Of a stretch of DNA of 64,000 nucleotides, positions 58,040-64,000 are shown in pieces. Source of the DNA: Epiperipatus broadwayi (lineage: Eukaryota; Onychophora; Udeonychophora; Euonychophora; Peripatidae); contig JAQFVV010006627.1 of NCBI GenBank assembly GCA_028023455.1, forward strand, positions 1 to 64,000. Reading direction: 5' to 3'. The stretch's first letter is position 1. Each line of letters opens with the position of its first letter. The notes under the pieces are model-generated. The model searched no databases and was not told the DNA's origin. It saw only the letters and a list, made by a program, of their open reading frames with translations. A program made the translations under genes and the position numbers.

Positions 58040-59145
58040 CCTAATAGTTTTATTTTATATTTGTTCATCCAAATACAATACTATCATATAACAAAAAATG
58101 GTAATTGATAAGAAATACAATAAAATGAAAATATTCATGAATTAATTCAGTCTAGGAGAATATGAAAAGCAAACAGCAACTGTGTACATGGTGGAGTGAC
58201 TATACAATTTATGAATTCTTTATTAATTACTTTATAAAAGCCATGGATAATGATCAGATCAGGCCTATATGAAGGACCAGCCTTTATGCAGATCCAAACA
58301 TATTTCTTGGTCATTATTCTCTTCACATTCAGATGTGAAATAAATGAGAAACAAAATTATTAATAATAATACTAATTTTAATTAATAAATATAACAAAAT
58401 GTAGATTATTAGTATAGAGAACATGCATGACAGAATATTTTTTATTTATATTAATTCATGAGAGTTTTATATAAGTTTTATTCAATTACCTATTTATTAT
58501 GCAACCGAGCTCAACTTCCTTTCCCATTGGAAGAATTTAAAATCAAGATATATGGCCCTACAGATAGTCATTTGATATTTCCAATATAACTTTGTGATTT
58601 ATTTCCATTAAATTCCTTTTAAAGAGTGGTTCTTTGTGTCTGAAAAATCAAATTTCTAAAATGTACTAATCTATGTATTGTAGGATATTTTCAGCTGACA
58701 GTTCGTTTAGTGACAGCTTTCTTGTGCTATCAAGTGTCATATACTTTAGCATCCATAATTAGCTACTAGGTTGGAAGAAGCATTGCTGACTACTAAGGCA
58801 TTTTTAACAGCTTCATAATAAACTACATCAATGGAAAGTTCAGGCCAGAGCACTCTGAAGTGATAAATTAAAATTTTCTTGGCTTCCATTCTATAAGCAG
58901 CACCCAGCTTTAGTTTAAAAGCTAATAATGTAAGAGATTTTTTTCATTCATTTTGCAACTAATCAATTTAATTTCACATATAACTTCAATAAACAAAAGC
59001 AATAATAATAATATTATGGTTATTATTTTTAACTGATTAATAATTTATTTTACACACGACTTTTATAACAATTTAAAAAACATAATAAAAAAATGCATAC
59101 ATCTTTTGCAAAATGCCATGTATGTAAATTCTGTCACAGGTTACA
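58040..59145 (-). repeat. 3' LTR of the gag-bearing retroelement
   Basis: About 1.1 kb, a diverged direct copy of 61925-63100. Shared blocks include ACATGGTGGAGTGACTATAC, TGAAGGAC(C/A)A and TTTAACTGATTAATAATTTA. On the minus strand the LTR starts TGTAACCTG (59145) directly after a polypurine tract (GGAGGAGGGGAAAA, 59146-59159). The 3' boundary near 58040 is approximate. Confidence 0.8.
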
Positions 59146-59159
59146 TTTTCCCCTCCTCC

Positions 59160-60070
59160 ATTTAGAAATAAAATAAGTCTATTTGGCATTAACATTGTTC
59201 GACTTTATTTCCATTCTAATTTTTTTTAAATCTTAAAATAAAGTCACATTTAGTCACACTTCTTTAAAAGTGGTCTTAAAAACTTAAAAAAAACCAAAAA
59301 AAACAAAATGTCAACTTTGGTCTAAGTAATATTTTCTATATCCTATCATACTTGGTAAATGTATTTTTTTCTTTTTATAAAAGCAATTGAAGTTATTTAT
59401 TGGATCTTTTCATCTGCTTACAGAGGTGGGATGAACATGTAACATTAACTAAGAACATTAACCAAGAGAACTATCTCAAGTACAAAATAACATCAAATAA
59501 CTTATGTATAAATGAACACCAATATACTTAAATAAAGTCTTGCTACACTATGAGACACAGAGACTAATAAACAACACAATGTCAGAATTATGTCTGATTC
59601 ACTTTTGAGATTTGGAGACTGACAAATGTAAGATTATGCCTGGCTCACTTTTAAGACATAGGGGCTGATATCTCTAAATATAAAATGGTTAGAAACAGTG
59701 CTGAGATAAGAATTCTCTGGAATATAATGAAAACATTGCAGCCTCAAAACATAAAAAATCCCATTGCCAATACAGAAAGCAACATGATCAATCTTCAACA
59801 AACTCATGGAAATAAGTTTACTTTAAGTTTTATGGTAACCATTTTCATTGTATTAATTTATTTACCTTTATAGTACATATTTATTTTTCTATTTTCCTAT
59901 AACATGTACCTTATTAACAAATCCAAAGTCATCAACTGAAAGATCATCCTTAATCATATAAGGATCAAACTTTACCTCTTTCTAAATATTTTCTCTCTTC
60001 AATTTCCATTCTATCATTATACATCTCTTTTTAATAGCTGTATAAGGTATATGACTTATTTACCTAGTAA
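59160..60070. other. Non-coding interior of the LTR retroelement
   Basis: No frame over 62 codons and none recognisable, where pol would be expected. The pol region has been deleted or was never present. Confidence 0.5.
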
Positions 60071-60074
60071 GTGA

Positions 60075-61430
60075 TCATGGTTCATGATCTGGTTGACTGT
60101 GATATCCCATATTATTTGACTTAGTAAGTGATGGTAGTTCATGATTTGTTTGACAGCGATATCTCATATTATTAATATAAATTCCACTTCTAGTCCAATG
60201 AATTATACTTGTCTTATATGGACTACCTGTTGACTTTCTTCTTTTCATGTATTTCTTCATGATATATGTCCTTTGGGTCTTCATACTAGGCATAGTATTT
60301 CTTTGATACCCAATGGCATTGATTTGGAGTTCACATCCACATTTAATTGGCCTAAAGTTTAAATTACCATTTTCTATCACCATCATTTGCAAGTTTGCTA
60401 TCAAAAACTGTTCAATATCATTTGGAAAATTATATCTAACTATGCATATAATCTGACTTTCAGATAAGAGATCAGCTGTCAAAGCTCTCATTTGATTACT
60501 TTCCATCAAAAAATGGAGTGAATACTTCTTCTAGTCTGCATGTCTCTTGAGTGATACAAAATTTGATTCCTCTCATTTGCTTGCATTCTAATATGATTTT
60601 AGCAAAGCCTGTAAATTGATCAAAATTTACAGAATCAAACAATGCTTGAGATACACTGATTTTAGCCTCTTCAGACAATTTATAAAATATCTTTCCAGGC
60701 TGTTAAGATACTCAATTGGTGTTTCTCCTGGATGTCTTGAAACCCCCCTCCCTAATTTTCAATAATAATTGACATACTGGGATCAAAATTATATACATGT
60801 GCATCAACATCTTTGAAAGCATCCTTATTAACATCTTCATGAATAATTTCATGTGTGATATTTGGATTATTTACAGCTAAGTCTACCTTAGATGGGATTT
60901 TTTTCTCTATCATGTCCAAATCTATCTTCCCTAGCCTCTGATATCTCTTCCTGCATTTTAACTTGATTTTCACCTTTTATTTAAAACTTTTTGTTTCAGT
61001 CAGGTTGTTAATTTCTTCTTTTACTTGAATCAACCCTTGCCTATTCTCCATTTTTTACTTCTACAATCCCATGCAATTGCTCAAATTTCCTATCCTGTTC
61101 ATCTTTCTTCAGTTGGCTGAACTTACTTTCTAACTCTACAAAGCAACTTCTAATCTATTTATTTCTTCACTCAGTTGTTTTATTTGTATTTCTCTGAATC
61201 TCAACTTGGCTTTTAAACCCTACATTTTGTGCTTCCATTTATCCTTTTATTTCTTTATTTAGTGCTTTAAGTTCTTCTATTTGGCCCTTTATTTTGGGGT
61301 TTAAGATCTTCTATTTATTTAAACGTGCTTTGTTTGTTTTCTTTATTTTTTTAAAATTTCTGTGACTGTGTTAACTCATTACTGGAGTCACAGTTTCATT
61401 TCTCTGAGCTTCTATTTTCATCTTAGTTCA
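60075..61430 (-). pseudogene. Gag-like remnant of the LTR retroelement
   Basis: On the minus strand from about 61429: an N-terminal region rich in K, E, Q and L with coiled-coil character (about 61430-60960, several stops), then an acidic linker (60973-60752). A capsid-like stretch follows at 60735-60500 with HPGETPIEYLNSLERYF and, after a frameshift, EEAKISVSQALFDSVN. A basic tail (60509-60075) contains KKYMKRRKSTG. The capsid-like motif resembles the helices around the region where retroelement Gag proteins assemble, but the family is not certain. Multiple breaks. Confidence 0.5.
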
Positions 61431-61794
61431 GGTAATCAGAGATATAATTATTATATATATAAAAATATACAAAAATTAGATGCTAACTTTTGTACAAGAA
61501 TTAAAAGATATGTAAGTAAAACTTTATTTTGATTGCTTATTTTAAAATTAGAATGTCCACCCTCTTTCCACCATGTAGCTTCTCTCTATTACTGCACTAT
61601 AATTCATTTTTAATGCCTTATTTTATTTATTTATCTATTCTTATCCCTACTGATATGTTTCAAGCATTATTGCTGTTTGAAGACAGATTTATTTATTGGT
61701 TTTATTATTTTTTTTCAGCAAAAAAATTTCATCTGACCAAGTATTACTTATTATTTTACACTTCAATGGCTAATTTATTATTTTTTCCCCAAAT

Positions 61795-61796
<2 letters not shown>

Positions 61797-61861
<65 letters not shown>
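61797..61861. repeat. (TAA)n microsatellite
   Basis: About 21 uninterrupted TAA units in the leader between primer-binding site and gag-like region. Confidence 0.97.
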
Positions 61862-61865
<4 letters not shown>

Positions 61866-61904
61866 CTGAATGGGGTTCAATCCTTGTTTGTTTTGTTTGA
61901 GATT

Positions 61905-61922
61905 ATCCTGGACAGACCCCCA
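61905..61922 (-). other. Primer-binding site, tRNA-Pro-like
   Basis: On the minus strand, immediately inside the 5' LTR, begins TGGGGG and ends CCAGGAT. It is preceded by TT, as in gammaretroviruses. Confidence 0.6.
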
Positions 61923-61924
61923 AA

Positions 61925-63100
61925 GGTAATGGTTTTTAATTTTATTTATTTTGCACACCCAACTACAATAATACCATATTACAAATAATGGAAATTGGTA
62001 AAAAAATAAAATAAAAACATTCATAAATTAATTCAAACTAGGGGAAAGTGAAATATCAAACAGGCAACCAGATACATGGTGGAGTGACTATACAATTTTT
62101 ATTTTCTTATTAATTACTTTGTAACAGCTACAGATAATGTTCAGCCCGAGCCTACATGAAGGACAAACCTTTAAGCAGATTCAACCACATTTCCTGGTCA
62201 TTATCCTCTTCACATTTAAGATATAATTCTAAGACAACGCAAAATAGTCTACTTGAAATTTGAATGAGAAATGAGAATCAACATTATTAACACTAATTGT
62301 AATTAACATATAGTAAAATAATATAATATATTTATATTTAAATGTTTACATCAGCTTACTAGTATAAAAAACATGTATGACATATTTTTTTTATAAAAGT
62401 GTTATTTATTTACCTGTTTATTATGCAGTTGAGCTGAGTTTTCTTTCACATTGGAACAATTTTAAATTGAGATATATGGCTATATGAATCGTTTTATATT
62501 TCCAATATAATTATCATTGGTTTATTCCATTAAGTTCCTTTTAAAGAGTAGCTCTTTCTGATTGAGAAATCAAATAGGTAGTTGAATAGTGTTTCCTTGT
62601 GTGATCAAGTGTCATATTTTAGCATTGGCAATCAGTTACTAAGTTAATAAAAACATTGTTGACTACTAAGTCATTTTTTTACTGTTCCATAATAAGCTAC
62701 ATCAATGGAAAGTTCAGAGTTGAGCACAATGGAGCTCTAACTAATTCTGTAATTGCATTATATCCACATAGAAATTAAAATTTTCTTGATTTCCATTCTA
62801 TAAGTAGAACAAATAAAGAAGTGAAGTTTTTCCCATCTTTAGTTTAAAAAGCAGATGATGTAAGAGTTTTTTCATTTGTTTTACAATTGGTTTCCGTAGC
62901 AAATTGGTATTTTAAAATAGTCAATTTTATTTTCACTTACAATTTTAATAAACAAAAACAAAATATAATATTGCCATTTAATAATAATAATTTTTTTAAC
63001 TGATTAATAATTTATTTTACTCACACAATTTTTTATAACATTTTAAAAGACATAATAAAAAAGCATATATCTTTAATGTAGGTATGTCAGAGAGATTACA
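61925..63100 (-). repeat. 5' LTR of the gag-bearing retroelement
   Basis: Diverged direct copy of 58040-59145. The minus-strand start is TGTAATCTC at 63100, answering TGTAACCTG in the 3' LTR. It is slightly longer because of an insertion near 62740-62830. Confidence 0.78.
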
Positions 63101-64000
63101 ATATATATGTGATTAGCCTAAATTTATAGTGTTGTTCTACATTTTTACTTTTAATATTGACATTTTTTATTGCCATTAAAATGGAGTCAAGATAATATAT
63201 GAAAAAATTATAATTTCTCAAAAACAGAGATAACTTTTCTTCTTATTAGAACTCCAGATATTCTTTAATCTATACCTATTTGACTATTTAATAGTAAAAT
63301 AAAAAAAATGCAGATAAATCGTTGTATAAATTTATCCAACTTGAAACTTTTATTTTTTTCAATAATGTACTTGGCTAGTCTCAAAAATGATTTTTTTCAT
63401 ATATTTTTCTATCAAAGAATAATTTTGTAAAAAATTAAATACTTATGAGTAATTGAAAAATTGAGTCTTGGGACACTTGATAAAATTATCCATTGATACC
63501 TATAAGCCAAAATTATAAAACAGTAAAAATTCATTCAGATCTAATCATGAAAAAAAGACCATGGTTAATTAATTCTTTTTTTTACTTCCTCTTCTGAAAA
63601 ATCACTAGGAGAAAATTATAAGAAAACATGGAGAAATCACTTTCAATGTTTAAATTCATTGAATAACCAATATTCTCCACAATAAATTTCTCACTAAACA
63701 TTAACTTGTAAGAACAATGAAAGTGAAAAAGGTTGAAATACATTAATTAGAAAAATCATTGTAAATCATCAATTTTTATCATAAAAATATTAAATTTATA
63801 TTTTCTGAATAATAAAAGCAGAATTGGAAATTCTGACTTGAACATGTGCAGACCATACTGTTTTCATATTAAATTAATAATAAAAATCATTAATTTAATT
63901 TAAAATACGTGGGACAAGTGTTATGTGTACTTTAACGAGATATGATTATGGGAACTTAAGACTTTCTGAAAGTGCTCAGATGATTATTAATTACTACAGT
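63101..64000. other. AT-rich stretch with no gene seen
   Basis: No frame or repeat family recognised to the window end. Confidence 0.6.

Larger units (their letters stand above)
58040..63100 (-). mobile_element. LTR retroelement, about 5.06 kb, gag remnant only
   Basis: Order on the minus strand: 5' LTR (63100 to about 61925), a primer-binding site (61922-61905), a leader with a (TAA)n tract, a gag-like region (about 61430-60075), 0.9 kb without frames, a polypurine tract (59159-59146), and a 3' LTR (59145 to about 58040). LTRs differ by many substitutions and indels, so the insertion is old. No protease, reverse transcriptase or integrase is present, so it was non-autonomous or lost pol. 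The primer site resembles the 18 nt complementary to tRNA-Pro used by gammaretroviruses, with 4 transition differences. That similarity is by eye, and the superfamily remains open. Confidence 0.75.

Noticed and set aside
61797-62024. Long poly-Ile and poly-Leu open frames around 61.8 kb
   Set aside because: They are translations of the (TAA)n microsatellite.

Overview
The window is about three-quarters A+T, with almost no host coding sequence and dense, nested, decayed mobile elements. RTE-type LINEs, a KIAA1586-type hAT element, tRNA-derived SINEs and animal-type splice signals point to an invertebrate animal genome. The lineage cannot be fixed from the sequence alone. It is probably intronic or intergenic DNA: the only host-gene candidate is one 69-bp exon near 33.4 kb (minus strand), resembling tRNA Um44 methyltransferase (Trm44/TRMT44).

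The main discovery is that the commonest repeats carry hammerhead ribozymes (HHRs). Three families are separable by primary sequence. Family A is at 23.4-24.4 and 39.0 kb, family B at 26.8-27.75 and 55.7-56.0 kb, and family C is in about ten places (4.1, 7.6-8.45, 17.2, 17.7-18.4, 20.3, 26.7, 29.3, 34.7, 35.3/37.7 and 57.7 kb). All share one plan: a unit of roughly 430-460 bp, a core C-U-G-A-N-G-A / stem II / G-A-A-A, and a tiny palindromic stem III (CCATGG, ACTAGT, ATACGTAT) directly before the cleavage triplet. Tandem, solo and head-to-head inverted copies with 13-16 bp target-site duplications (TSDs) look like retrozymes, Smalpha-type SINEs or Penelope-type repeats. Fourteen HHR sites are listed, with the state of each core. 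The family A solo copy at 39 kb begins within a nucleotide of the predicted self-cleavage site.

Layout: 1-4.1 kb plain AT-rich DNA with a minisatellite; 4.1-4.6 kb family C; 5.7-6.9 kb a 1.1-kb palindrome carrying two SINEs; 7.6-8.45 kb family C inverted dimer; 10.8-13.1 kb RTE copy 1; 15.5-16.1 kb LINE tail; 17.2-18.4 kb family C pieces around a 0.33-kb insertion; 20.3 kb family C mini-foldback; 20.6-21.6 kb RTE copy 2; 23.36-24.40 kb family A array; 25.0-25.9 kb 5'-truncated LINE with TSD; 26.6-27.75 kb family C joined to a family B tandem; 29.0-30.4 kb Tigger/pogo-like element with cargo; 33.4 kb host exon; 33.5-33.9 kb SINE between inverted arms; 34.6-37.7 kb two family C copies, one split by a 2.19-kb solo LTR; 39.0 kb family A monomer; 39.5-42.7 kb near-full-length RTE; 43.7-45.7 kb LINE fragment between inverted repeats; 45.7-51.9 kb AT-rich and featureless; 51.9-55.4 kb hAT with 14-bp TIRs and 8-bp TSDs, inserted in a foldback that also holds a family B inverted copy; 57.7 kb family C mini-foldback; 58.0-63.1 kb LTR retroelement (minus strand) with a gag-like remnant and no pol.

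All LINE, hAT and gag reading frames are broken, so no element here looks autonomously active. The ribozyme families need an outside reverse transcriptase. The RTE LINEs are the obvious local candidate donor, but that is inference.
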